From Davidsoniella eucalypti (taxonomy: Eukaryota; Ascomycota; Sordariomycetes; Microascales; Ceratocystidaceae): a stretch of DNA of 64,000 nucleotides. Below are positions 1 through 10,998 of this stretch, in pieces. The position numbers and the translations under genes are program-made. The notes under the pieces are model-generated. The model had not been told where the DNA came from. It did no database searches and saw nothing but the letters and a program-made list of their open reading frames with translations. The stretch spans positions 186,001 to 250,000 of the forward strand of contig RMBW01000015.1 of assembly GCA_004009845.1 (NCBI GenBank), read 5' to 3'. Position 1 is the first letter of the stretch, and the number at the start of each line of letters is the position of its first letter.

Positions 1-521
1 ACTCTAATATCCTCTGCGTTGCTGGTGGTACTGGCATTGCCTATGTTTTGCCTGCACTTATCGACATCGCTAAGACTGACAATTTTTCACAAGACCGCAA
101 GATTGAGTTGGTCTGGGCCGTTCGTAGAGCGCAGGATGTTGAATGGATCCAGCCAGAACTCGAGACTCTTCTAGAGCCCTACTCTGCTAAGATCTCTGTC
201 AAGGTGTTTGTCACCGGGAGCAGTGTTGTGACTGCGCCGGCCACGGGCGAGAAGCAAGTCTCGTCGTCTGAGTCGACATCGTCAGAACCTACCGACAGCC
301 GCTACTCAACGGCCAAGGGCCGGCCCGTGATTTCATCGGTCGTAGACGAGTTTGTGGCCGGAACCATCAAGGGCGAAACCACTGTTTTGGCCAGCGGTCC
401 TCTTGGCATGGTTGGTGACCTTAGAACGGCTGTTGCTAGCTGCAACGATGGCGCTAAGGTGTGGAAGGGCGAGGAGAAATTCTCGGTACGCCTGGTGTGT
501 GACGAGCGTTTGGAAGGCTAA
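1..521 (+). CDS. Ferric-chelate reductase, C-terminal part (5' truncated by window edge)
   Basis: The gene enters from the left edge; the reading frame begins at base 3 and ends at TAA 519-521. The visible ~172 residues match the NAD(P)H-binding C-terminal half of fungal FRE-type ferric reductases (FAD/NAD-binding flavocytochromes of the plasma membrane that reduce Fe3+ or Cu2+ before uptake). Visible motifs are the nucleotide-binding glycine cluster AGGTGIAYVLPAL at the very start, VWAVR, the late GPLGM turn (family form CGPPGM) and the ending LVCDERLEG, which resembles the usual FRE C-terminus. A Ser/Thr-rich insertion lies in the middle (SSSESTSSEPTDS), where fungal FREs vary. The membrane heme domain and FAD motif lie outside the window. 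Metal specificity cannot be told. No intron is seen in this part. Confidence 0.85.
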   Translation, partial: SNILCVAGGTGIAYVLPALIDIAKTDNFSQDRKIELVWAVRRAQDVEWIQPELETLLEPYSAKISVKVFVTGSSVVTAPATGEKQVSSSESTSSEPTDSRYSTAKGRPVISSVVDEFVAGTIKGETTVLASGPLGMVGDLRTAVASCNDGAKVWKGEEKFSVRLVCDERLEG

Positions 522-778
522 AAACATAACTTCTAATGCAGTGTTTTGATTTCTGTATATATTTGTATATTTATAATAATACCTTTATAGTCTCTTGTTT
601 ATTTTGTTACCCTTTTCAATTGCAAATATATTTCAACCGCTCCAATTGTTCCAGAATAACGATCTGATATCTACTACCCATATATGAATAACGAACACCA
701 CGATGACTATCGTGAAAACGCTCAAGATATGAACAAAATGCTACCAAAAGATATACAAAGCCAAAAGGTATACTATAC
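522..778. other. 3' flank between ferric reductase and tRNA
   Basis: AT-rich sequence holding the likely 3' UTR of the ferric reductase (several ATATTTGTATAT-like stretches) and the T-rich downstream flank of the minus-strand tRNA. No gene seen. Confidence 0.5.
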
Positions 779-865
779 TGCCTTCAAGCGGATTTGAACC
801 GCTGACCTCGACATTTCTGTTTTCTTCATACTAGTGTCGCGCTCTGCCAACTGAGCTATGAAGGC
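779..865 (-). tRNA. tRNA-Thr (anticodon AGU) with a 14-nt intron
   Basis: Read on the minus strand, the 5' acceptor strand GCCTTCA (865-859) pairs fully with TGAAGGC (786-780), followed by discriminator A at 779. The D arm carries GCTCAGTTGGCAGAGC (A box). The T arm contains GGTTCAAATCC (B box). The anticodon stem CGACA/TGTCG encloses the loop CTAGTA+A with anticodon AGT. An intron of about 14 nt (TGAAGAAAACAGAA) sits one base 3' of the anticodon, the canonical nuclear tRNA intron position. The mature length would be 73 nt. Base pairing, both box motifs and intron placement all agree. Confidence 0.93.
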
Positions 866-2692
866 TTGTTCCACGATAATTGTGGTGGTAGTATCCCATA
901 TATAGTCACAACAACGTTGTGGCTCTGTCTTTTGGGGAATCGTTTTGTGGAGGCACTGTTTTGCTTTTTTCTTCTTTTTGTTTGTATTTGTTTTTGTTGC
1001 TCTTAGTAGAGATATGGACTACTAGTTCTTCAGGGCTAGGGAGCGGTGCCGTTCCAATTATGAGTGTGCCTAGCGGAAGACAGTAAATTCTGTCCGGTAT
1101 CCAATCCGGCGTCGTATGATCCTGGTGGTTCCGGTAGATGTTGGATATAGTCAAGTAAAGTCGTCGAGCCCTATTCTTAAATATTGCTACACCCACATGT
1201 GAATCACAAACCTCCCTCAAACAAGAATACATAAGAAACAATTCATCCTATCATGATGTTATGATGCTATAATGTTGTGCTACTGGGAACGTTTTCACAA
1301 AGCCCAATTCGAACATAGACTCAGGCGCCAGTTGACGGTGCTATCAGGTTGATATCATTTTGGGTTCCTTTCGAAAGATGCTGATTAATGCTCTTCCGTG
1401 TAAGTATCAAAAGATACTGTGGGATAGCATGCTGCTACAGGATCTTTATAATGTACATTGACAAAAGTGATTATGATTGGTAGTACAGATATCGATTTCA
1501 TGAGGAGTGCTGTATATTTGGTAGATATTGGAGGGGACGACCTATTAAAGCTTGGAATTTCCTCATGGTAGTTAGATATGATGTAGTAAAGAATCACGTG
1601 TGTGTGAATACAGTTAGTTATGGAACGACCATGATATAAATCATTGGATACGTCAAACTGATGGCGGATTATGCGTGTGGAGCGTACAGTGTTTTTTATG
1701 CTCGCGTTTAAGAAAAGAAACTGATAGAATACATGATGTACACAAATTTGAGCCTGCTAATGTTACTCTTTCCAACATGCCTCTAGACTGTTACATATGT
1801 ATGTATATCATCTCTTTGGAGGAATCAACAGAGAAAAGTCATAATCGTGATCCTCGTTCCACTCCACTGGCCGATATCTACCGGGATGTCCCGGTAAGAC
1901 TTAGTGGCACTAGATCCGGTATCTTCTTGGATCTGATACTGAAATCGTTGTTGTTTGCTAAAGCTCGGTAGGTCGATATGGTTATGATAATCAAGTGTTT
2001 GACGATTGAGATTATCGTAGTACACACAGTCAGATGACATCTTATATACATCTCGGATACTAAATGAAACAATAGCGCTGTGGTTTCCGCCCTCATTCAG
2101 ATTTAGTTCTATCATGACTATGGAGGGTTCTACTAAACTCTAGGCTCGCCTAATGATGTCGATAATTTGTTCACATTGTGGAATATCTTATAACCTTCTA
2201 GAAGTATTCCTAAGACATGGCACGAGCGTCTCTTTCAGAAATTCATTTTTTTTACTAGTGGTATTCTCAGTTGTCTGAAACCATGCAGATTTTGACATGC
2301 GATAGATTAGATGATAACGAACTAGTAGTTCGAACAGCTTATTTTCAAGTTTTTAATTTGAGCTTAGATTCTAGATATTATATCATGTAGATACCTGCTA
2401 ATAGTACGGCAATACCATAATCAAGGTATTACACTTATATACTGTATACTGACTATCACAGCCAGGGAAGGAAATCTTTGACCTCGTATGATATATTCCA
2501 TAACGCATTTGAGTGTTCACTGAACTGTCTTGCTTATAACTAAGACGTATTTCATTATTGTTCTTAATATTTAATTCATGGTGGAAGTACGAACAACAAC
2601 TCTGATAAAAAATACATTGTTTCTCTAAAAGCATCTACCAAGCAAGTGTGAATCCAAGCTAGCTCATGCATCACTTGACTACCGAAATGACA
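866..2692. other. 1.8 kb intergenic, no gene recognised
   Basis: AT-rich DNA with only short, composition-poor open frames (for example 906-1241 and 1825-2115 on the minus strand) that resemble no family and lack splice logic. It holds a short perfect hairpin at 1879-1896. Nothing else recognised. Confidence 0.5.
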
Positions 2693-3367
2693 TCAAGCCG
2701 CAGTCACACCACACGGCTCATTCTCATCTTCGTTTAGAGTATCCGATTCTCTTTCTTTGGCGCTAGTTCCATCTTGTTCGCTGAGATTAGGAGGAACGAT
2801 GATATTCTCAGAGCTAGTCTTGTCTTGCTTGCCGCCGTTCTGGGTGCCCTCGGTCTCGGCCTTCTTCTTCTTACTACGCTTCTTAGACGGTTCGACGTAT
2901 GAATCGTCACTAGCGTTCCCGTCGATAGCCTGAGGTTTGGTTCGGCGGTTGCGCTTCTTAGCCGCATTGACAGGCGAGGTCTTAGCATCATCTGCAGAGG
3001 CGCCAGCTGTCGCCTTGGTATTCTTAAGACCTTGAGGTGGGACGGCGTGGAAGTCGAGGTCTTGGTTTGTGTACTTTGATTTGATATCACTAACCATGCG
3101 TGCCTGGAAGAACTTGCTGTTGGTTGTATTAGGCATGATATGCATTACAAGATATCAGTGGTCGACAGGGACTTACCGGATAGAATCACGTTTCCAGGTA
3201 TAGCCTAGGCTTGTCATCTCGGCGGTGATAGCATCCCAATCATGACCGCCAATACCACCTTTGAGCTTCAGGAGAATCATCAAGAGCACGATTCTGTTCT
3301 CGGGCGTCCAGGTGCAAGCCGGATCGCCAGCAGGCTTGTCGGCATTCTTAGCAGCGGTGGGGGCCAT
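2693..3367 (-). CDS. Small Myb/SANT-like nuclear protein, two exons
   Basis: complement(join(2693..3116,3177..3367)), 204 aa. The donor is CG|GTAAGT and the acceptor CAACAG|C; the join restores frame through DSIRKFFQARM. Residues ~15-80 hold a compact Trp-containing helical domain (CTWTPENRIVLLMILL ... GGHDWDAITAEM ... YTWKRDSIRKFF). It resembles the Myb-like DNA-binding-type domains common in small fungal proteins. The C-terminal half is a low-complexity, highly charged tail with Lys-rich nuclear-localisation-like clusters (AAKKRNRRTK, PSKKRSKKKK) and an acidic end. I infer a nuclear, possibly chromatin-associated protein. No specific function can be assigned. A TATA-like element lies about 135 nt upstream. 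Confidence 0.75.
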
Positions 3368-3502
3368 ATTAGACAGAAGGAAAAATGTCCTCAGTAGGAA
3401 GTATATCGTGTCTAGTGAAAGATTTATGAAGGACTATTGTAAAAGATGGGTGTGAGTGTGGTAGCTATGTGATTTTCAGGTCAGATAGGGGCATTGCGAG
3501 CT

Positions 3503-3509
3503 CTTTATA
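3503..3509 (-). promoter_or_regulatory. TATA-like box of the Myb-like gene
   Basis: Minus-strand TATAAAG about 135 nt upstream of the start codon at 3367. Placement is typical for a fungal promoter. Assignment is by motif and distance only. Confidence 0.4.
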
Positions 3510-3677
3510 CTCCAGACTGTCTGTCTTGACGAAACTTCTCAATATTTCGACTTGTCTTGAAATCACGGTCGAGCTTTGAAACAAGGTGTAGTATGAATCA
3601 TATGATTGTATTGTTGCTAGAACACACACCTAGAAGCTGCTATCACAATCGATCAAGACCTAAGAATACCGATAACT

Positions 3678-5203
3678 CTAATCACTATTGTCCGAGCCAC
3701 TGTTGCTATCGCCCTCATCATCGACTGGGTTGTTCTCTTCTCCATCACCGCCTTCTCCTGACTCAGACCCAGACTCGTCGTCTTCGCCATTCAAAGCGCT
3801 CTTCCACCTTTTTTGAATCTCCGGACTAAGAGCATCGACACTATCATCCAAAGGCGTGAAGACTTTGATACCCGAGCCATATCCATCATAGTAAAGCTCA
3901 ACCTTCTGTCTCGGTGCCTCTTGGACAAGATCTCGGATATCATGGAGTAGCTGGTTCAAAACGGCTAGTTTTTCGTGGTTTTCTGTCTCCCAGTTGTCGA
4001 CGATTGGCCGCGTATCGGTCCAGGAAAACGTTTCGAACTTTCCTTTTACGTGGAATCCCGAAAATAGCTTTGGCGCGCAACGAAGCCAAAATCTGGGAGT
4101 CTCATCGACAATCAGTTTATCCAAACTGTTGTTCAGTGCTGACCTTGTCCTCACTTCAAATTCGCGATCATGGCTCACTCTAAAGCCAGTCGACACCGTC
4201 TTTAGACTTGTTGGGTACTTTCCAAAAGGCACCTCAGTTGGCTCTTGCACCTTCATATCAGACATCAAAGATGACAAGATATCCAAGTCACGGCCAGCCA
4301 CCGGCTTTTTAGGGGACAATAGGAAACTATCCATTGGGTCGCGATCTTCGTTTTCTTCTACATATCCATCACTCTCGTACCGGACAAGAATAGTGTGACT
4401 CCCAAACTTGTAGTGGAGGACTTTGAGGTGTGAAGCTGACTTGCTGACTTCTTTCGGCCAGGTTGTGTAATTTGCTAGAAACGACAGCCCATAACCGGCG
4501 ACATCAAGAATCTTCTTGAATGGTGAATTTTCCCGGCGGGTCAAAAATAGAGTCCCTTCGACTTCTTGGGCAACGATGCGGAACTTGCTGCCTTCTTTCT
4601 GCTGATTCGTTGCAAGACGGAGAAGATTTCCAAGTGATGAGGCACAGGTAAATATGGAGGGAGGCTTGATGTATAGAAGCTCGGGGCTCATTTCTAGCAC
4701 GGCTCGAACAGCAGGTTCCAGTGGGTGCTTGGGATAGCAAGCAGAGCTCCAGTCTCGGAGATGATGTGGTGAATCTCGAGGCATTTGGGAGCTTCTCGGA
4801 GGAGTAAACTTAGCCGGTGCTCCTAGTATCGCCATACATGTAGACGTTAGTTTATTGTTATCCTATTGTTGGGTTCTTTTCTTTTGGGGCTAGCGAATAT
4901 AGCCATACCTGGGATTGCTATTGTAGGTTCGTCTCCCAAGAGCAGATTGTAAGATGCAGCAACACTCCAATCCTCAATCTTAGGCTCGTCTCGCCACAGT
5001 CCATTCAGATCTACCTTTGAAACGTCAATCTCACGGATCAGATCTCCAAACTTTGGCGTCGGCCAACGGCGTTCTTCTTCCTCTTTAGCAATTCGAGCTG
5101 TATCCGCGTATGAGTTTCTTCTATACGGTGTTGGTGTATAGTGTGAATTCGTTCTCCAACTTTGTCCCCGGTGCTTGCACCGATCGTCCCGGGCTCTGTT
5201 CAT
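3678..5203 (-). CDS. Fungal protein of the family commonly labelled 'geranylgeranyl pyrophosphate synthetase' (function unknown)
   Basis: complement(join(3678..4822,4909..5203)), 479 aa. The intron (donor CCAG|GTATGG, acceptor CTAG|GAGC) joins the conserved TIAIPG to APAKFTPP. The ordered landmarks match a family widespread in Pezizomycotina: DWSVAASYNLLL with TIAIPG, then CYPKHPLEPAVRAVL, FTCASSLGNLLRL, LFLTRRENSP, GYGLSFLANYTTW, HTILVRYESDGY. The label GGPP synthetase is used for such proteins in databases, but I see no DDxxD prenyl-diphosphate motifs, so that activity is not supported. The N-terminus is basic. The last ~35 residues are a Glu/Asp/Ser/Gly acidic tail. I regard it as an uncharacterised, probably soluble, lineage-expanded fungal family. 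Confidence 0.85.
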
Positions 5204-5298
5204 TTTGACTTAGTGCTGAGGCGATATGGTTTGATGGTGTGAGCTAGATGCCTAAATCAACAAGGAAATGCATCGTTTGGTGTCTTCTTGGACGCCCA

Positions 5299-5307
5299 TT
5301 TTATATA
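5299..5307 (-). promoter_or_regulatory. TATA box upstream of the GGPPS-labelled gene
   Basis: Minus-strand TATATAAAA about 100 nt upstream of the ATG at 5203. Confidence 0.45.
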
Positions 5308-5794
5308 CTCTGCTTCTTCCATCGATGTAGTTTGCCTAACCACACAATATTGGCCTCCCGCATTTACAATGTTGGGCTATGGCCGGCCTCCCGCATTTAT
5401 TGTTTGTAATCTTACAGCCGAGCCACAAATTTCAAGCAATCAGAAAAGTAGCAGTCACTTTGGATCATACCACTCATCACATTTCACTTAGCTAAGCAAA
5501 GAATGATATGAAACGGTAGTACAACGGAAGCAGTCGATCCTGCCGTTAAGTTGTGCCCTCGATTAGTGAAATTTTCATAAAACATAAACTCCGGCTTCTG
5601 CTATTAAGTCACCACAGCTCTTTGTATCTCTTTGTATCCCTTTGTATCTACCAGTCCATTCTTGTACTATATAGTCTTTGCCTTCCACCCGCCCATATTC
5701 TCTCAAGTCTTCCATTAAGTACCCCACTCCAACTTCAGGTAACACCAGTCCACTAACTGCTTGGTTTTTTTGCTACATTAACCGCCAAATGTTT
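5308..5794. other. Intergenic between GGPPS-labelled gene and acetate transporter
   Basis: Holds the promoter of the upstream minus gene and the 3' flank of the acetate transporter. Part is pyrimidine-rich. A ~15-bp sequence (GGCCTCCCGCATTTA) is repeated near 5354 and 5385. No gene seen. Confidence 0.4.
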
Positions 5795-6918
5795 CTAGAC
5801 ATCCTGCTTCTTAGCACGATCAGCCTTTCCCTTGAACCGAGTCGAAAGATCACCCATAGGTAGCGAGATGGGGAAATCTACAGATGCCAGAATGAGACTT
5901 AGGAAAATCCACCATCCAAATAATGAGCATGTGAACAGGAAACCAGCTCCAGCATGTTGCAGGGTGAGAGATTCACTAGCATGTCCTTGGGCGGCATTGT
6001 AAAACGAGCCAGATAGACAGGCAACTATGTCTTGTTAGCGCATAGACCCTAAATGCAAACCCTAATTGTGTGTGGAAGGTTGATAACTTACATGTCATGG
6101 TTAGGGTCAGGAATACCATGAAGAAGCAGATGTTGACACGCATGGCGCCGAGCATAAAGACGAACGACATCATGACCATGCAAATCAAGAAAAATCCGAA
6201 TGTTGCGAAAAACTCTGGATTGGCTTGGCCGGTTGTTAGGTCAGATTTATCGGTGGCATATGCGCCCCAGGCATTGTATGAAGGGACCAGAGTAGTTCCA
6301 ATAGTAAGCCAGAAGCCACCAAACACCATGAAGACGCTGCATGGGTAGGTGTTTCCTAGATTTAGAGAATTCAAAGGTCAGTTGATGTACTCATGGGCAT
6401 CTAATGTCAGCAAGAGGGTGGGATATTGTATTACCAAGAATCCATTCGCCAATTCCACCGATAATCAGTAGCATACCACCGAGCCAAAGATAGGTGCCAC
6501 TAGTGACAGTTAGCATAACTCGATACCCCTTGAGTGGATAGACAACTTACACATTGGCAGGTGCCACAAGGCCACCTGCACCTTGCCATCCTAGCAATGC
6601 CATGGAGAGCGGCGTAGTCGTTAAGATGAAGCCACCGATGCCCACAGGCGTGGGATTCGCATACTTCTCACGTAGATCGCCCTTGACACGGTTTTTAGGT
6701 GCCAAATATAGTTCCTCGAACATCTCAGGTGAGATACTAATGCTACCGTAGGTGCGGCGGCGGTCTAGAGGCACGCCATGGCTATTGACAGCACCACTCA
6801 TGACGTTGATGCCAGTAGTGTCGGCTGCGTCACGGCGATCGACTGGGTCCATGTTTTCACGTTTTTCAACGGAGGCTTTGGATGAGGAAATGTTCTCGGT
6901 GGATGAGTGGGAGTGCAT
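5795..6918 (-). CDS. Acetate/ammonium transporter of the GPR1/FUN34/YaaH (AceTr) family
   Basis: complement(join(5795..6024,6092..6355,6435..6499,6551..6918)), 308 aa, four exons. All three introns are short (51, 79 and 67 nt) and frame-consistent. After a soluble Ser-rich N-terminus comes the family signature NPTPVGIGGF (usual form NPxPLGL), then six predicted membrane helices: near ILTTTPLSMALLGWQGAG, YLWLGGMLLIIGGIGEWILG, SVFMVFGGFWLTIGTTLVP, FATFGFFLICMVMM, NICFFMVFLTLTMTFACL and AGFLFTCSLFGWWIFLSLIL. The tail contains LPMGDLSTRF, close to the family's LPLGDLS. Members move acetate/H+ or ammonium across the plasma membrane (Ato/AcpA-like). Length and topology match. The exact substrate is inferred from the family only. 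Confidence 0.92.
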
Positions 6919-9900
6919 TGTTTAGGGGATATGGTGTGGCTATTGTCAGAAAGATGAGGAAGATATGGTGGATTTCGAAGATTCAAAGACAAGTTCTGTA
7001 GAGAGGCTGACTTTGGTGAAGCCGAGAAAGATTGTCTAGTTCTATAGTTCTTCTGGGGGTAAACATATAGAAAAGGGCTACTGTTCCAAGATAAATAAGA
7101 CAAAAAATAACGAGAGGGTCTATATTCTTATAGCAAAAGATATTTACCTAAGCCTCCAAGAAATCCCATATATGTCAGGCAAGGGAAGGTGGCTGATCAG
7201 TCATACTCACTACACATTCTCCAAGCATTATGTCAGTTGGGAAAAGGATTTAATCCAGCCTCTCGCTGTTCTCTTATCAGACAATGAAAAGTGCGTTGTG
7301 TTCCCATTCTTGATCTACGCCCTTAGACTAAACTGCTTCCGTATATCCAGTGTGGATGCCACGGGCAGGTTTAGTACAGAAGAAACATCCAATGCCAGCA
7401 AGTAGGTATCAGCTTCATAAAGGGGAGTAAATTGGGGAGGTAATTCTTCTTATGGACCAAAGCCATTCGACGGCGAGCTATTCTTACTAGGTTCTCCAAC
7501 ATGTATGTCCTTTTCTCTCTTACAACAGTATAAGCAATTTTGGGTTATGACCACTACCTACCTTTGAATAATACAGCTTGTTGTTTCTATCATTTTCAGC
7601 CACTCAACTTATACTTTCACCCTTCTCTTATCTCTTATTGAGTTCTTTTCAAGGGCCAACAGGTATAAAGAAATTCCAATCCACCTACAGTAGCAGTATG
7701 CGGTTCCTGTAATGTCACATCCATTGCCAGTAGCCTCGATATCGTTGTTAGGTGACGTTATTGTTACCCCAGACTTCTACATACGAACTATACTAGTACA
7801 GGCACAGGAATAATCTCTGCTTGTATTACTGGGGATTACTGGGGGGTAGCTTCTCCCCTTTCAGATTTGGTCCCTTGGGCCGGAACTCCCTTGATTCAAC
7901 GGGGTTTTGTCTTTTCCCGAAGCGGACATCACAGCCATCATCACATATTCTCTAGCAGTTGCTGTCATGAGATGTCAGCTACTTAATCTATCCAGGCCAA
8001 TCTCTATTTTATATCTCTGGGAGGCACGTTGTGGTAGTTACTCCAAAATATAGTTTTCAAAGTCGGCGTAACGCAAGCCCTGATCTTGTGATGCTGAGTC
8101 CCCCTTCAGCATACATATACATCGTCGTTGGAGGAGGCTTCCGTAAAGCCTAGCTCCTTGATCATCAGAATTTTGAGGCTCTTTAGCTACCGATTCCTTT
8201 GCTCCTCGCGTTGTTTCTCCCATGAACTTCCGAGAAAAAGAAAAACAAAAAAGTCCAAGAAGGAGGGCGTCTTTTGGAGTCTTTACCCAAAAAATAAACA
8301 ATACAGGTCATTACTATCCCGCACGACTGGACTGCCGGACAAAGTGACTAGCTTATCGTTCCTGATCCCACGTCTTCTGAAGATCGTCCGTCAAACTAGA
8401 AGCCATGTAATATGAAGTATGAATCATTGCAAGCTCTTTTGTACGCTTGAATATAGCCTATATATTGTTAATCTTCAAGAACTGCAGTTATAAGCACCTA
8501 TACGAGATATGGCGTGTTATCTTCCCAAGACAATTGCACAGTATATCTTGAGAGGCTCTTCACGAAAGAAAGTGAAGTAAAAACAGCTGGCATACACATG
8601 TAGTAGTCTCAACCGCCCAGAGAAACAATAACAAAACACAGAACGAGATACCCAAAATCTCGGTCAAAGCCCAAAAGCGATGTTTCTTGCCGTCCACCGC
8701 TTCCAATATCACATTTTTGGAGAAGTTTCGTCGTAGGCCATGCGGGGGACGCTATTATATAAGTATGTAATTAAAATAGGAACTAAGCTGGCTAATTTGG
8801 AGACGGCCTTTTCTCCATGGGGTCAAAAAACAGCCAAATGGGCAGAAGGGCAGGAATTACCGAATAGGGGACAATTCGGTTTGTGGAGGCGACCGTCAAT
8901 TTGGTACGAAAGCATCAACAGTAGTACATGTAGATACAGACTGTTTTGCCTACTGAAAGGCTAAGGAACATATGGCGATCGATGATCAATATGGCGTATA
9001 CCAGTAGTACTCGACAAAGAGGAATCAGCAGTATTTCAATCCCCATAGTACATCGTGGGGCTCAATTCCTGTTTAGTAAGTCTTCACATATCCTAGTGAT
9101 GGAGAACGTATGATCGCAGTAGACCGCGATAATACTCAAGACGGCAAAATCAAACTACCATGGGAGAAGTACGTATGGCAAGTTTGCATACTAGCCGTTC
9201 CCTATAGGATGATTACAAGCGACGCAGTCAACTACACAATCCACAGACATAGCGCTCAAGCGGCCGGAATTGGAGAAACGAGACGACAGCAAGCGGTCAT
9301 GGATTCTCCTCCCGTCGCCGGATGACAGGAAAGGGCGTCTCTACGGCCATACGGAAGCGGATCAACGACAATCATTGGCAAAGGAAGTCCAAACATGGAA
9401 AAATAAACAAATGCAAAGGGGAAGGGGAAAGAGAAAACAAAGTTGCGAAAGCCAGAAACACCAAACAAGCAAAAAAGCGCGCTCGAAAGTGCGTGGTTAG
9501 GCTTTCCCTATCTATGAGACTAACTGTACTAACTCAAGTTTCCCATTGACCCGCAATAGCCGATAAAACAATGGTCTTTCTACTCTTCTTCCCAGACAAT
9601 TCACAAATCAAGAAACAGGAAGCGAATCAAACACCAATCTTGTTCACGAACTTACACGACGTAGTTGGCAAGAAATATATTTGATTGATAACCCTTCAAC
9701 TACTATGTGTCTCTAAACCCTTCATGTTCAAAGGTGGTGATACATCTTACTTTTGTTTCAGAGCCAGTTTATCTGTATATCACGGCCGACAGTGTAGAGC
9801 GGAGCTTCCTTGTTCGTTCATGGCAACATCGCAGTACTCCACCAAGTGCGGAGAGAGATCAGATATATATGTACATACGTACTCAAGGACACAAAATGCG

Positions 9901-10850
9901 GATCTGTCTGCGCTCTTTGCAAATACAACATGTGAGCCGGTAGGATATAGCCTCATATGAAGGTGAGATCCTTATTCATCTACATATGTACCTTCTCTCT
10001 CCATCTCCCTCTTCCGAGCTCACCATAGTACATATCTTCAGGTATCAATGCAATCCTCTTGTTGACATAGCCGAATGTAGCTTGACGAACTTGGAGTCGT
10101 ACTACCGGCGTTTCAAGCCCTGGGAGAATTCCGCCGCGGAATGTCAATGTTCTTGGTGGGGGGTACATATGCTAAACCAGAATTAACCCTATATATGGCA
10201 CTTGTTTGAATTTGGTGATATCTATTAGGAGGAAATTAGGGTACAACAATATCAAACGTCGAGATTCTTTGGTGTTCATTCATGGAAGCACAATGCCAGC
10301 CATACAAAGTATATTTTATTTCCTCCAATCATAGCCTATTGCAATTCAACAGCTTTATCTATATCTAAAGTTGATACACACCTAGGACCGCAAGTTCCCC
10401 CCATGCAACGCGCTAGATGGATTACTTTGTTGAGTAGTTGTTGGAGATGCTTTATTATTGGGGAACTCGAAAGCGGCAAGCAACCTGGTGATATAAATCA
10501 CCTTGTCTTTATCTTTACTTTCATGTACTGTTTATAGTAAAATAACTAATCTGTATGAGAAAAATAGCCAAGCCTGTGTAGTCAAAACGTCGATCGGCTT
10601 GGTGAATGTCAAAGCGTTGTTCACCTGGACAGGATTTCTAGTTGAAAGTCGGCCGGCGAAGACAACCAACCGCGCGATACGGCGGGGTTGTATATCATAT
10701 TTTGGTTATTCCGAAGAGTGGTCACGAGAGGACTTGCATGAATTGACGAGTTGGTAGCCGAAGTGTACCATAAGATGCCGCCTGTGTAGGTATATATAGA
10801 GAAAAGTAATATCGGAGATACTTGCCAGACGGTTGTAGTGTTGAAAGTAG
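6919..10850. other. 4 kb divergent intergenic region
   Basis: Lies between the divergently transcribed acetate transporter and flavin monooxygenase and carries both promoters. Scattered short open frames (for example 8038-8301, 9270-9549, 9685-9960) have no recognisable domain and poor coding character. No RNA gene or repeat recognised. Confidence 0.5.
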
Positions 10851-10857
10851 TATAAAG
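10851..10857 (+). promoter_or_regulatory. TATA box of the flavin monooxygenase gene
   Basis: TATAAAG 148 nt upstream of the ATG at 10999, followed by a T-rich/pyrimidine stretch (10868-10885) typical of fungal transcription start regions. The start codon has good context (CACCATGG). Confidence 0.5.
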
Positions 10858-10998
10858 AGCCTCAAAGTTTCCCTTTTTTTTTTCTATACATTTCCATTCC
10901 AAGACTTATTCTTCAATAATCAAATATACTTCCTAGTTTACCTGATATAACTCAACCAAAAAACCTACACGTTAGACAGCCACTAAACATTCACCACC

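Noticed and set aside
906..1241. 111-codon minus-strand open frame
   Set aside because: No recognisable family, composition like its non-coding surroundings.
1825..2115. 96-codon minus-strand open frame
   Set aside because: Runs through the palindrome and AT-rich DNA; overlapping frames on both strands; no domain.
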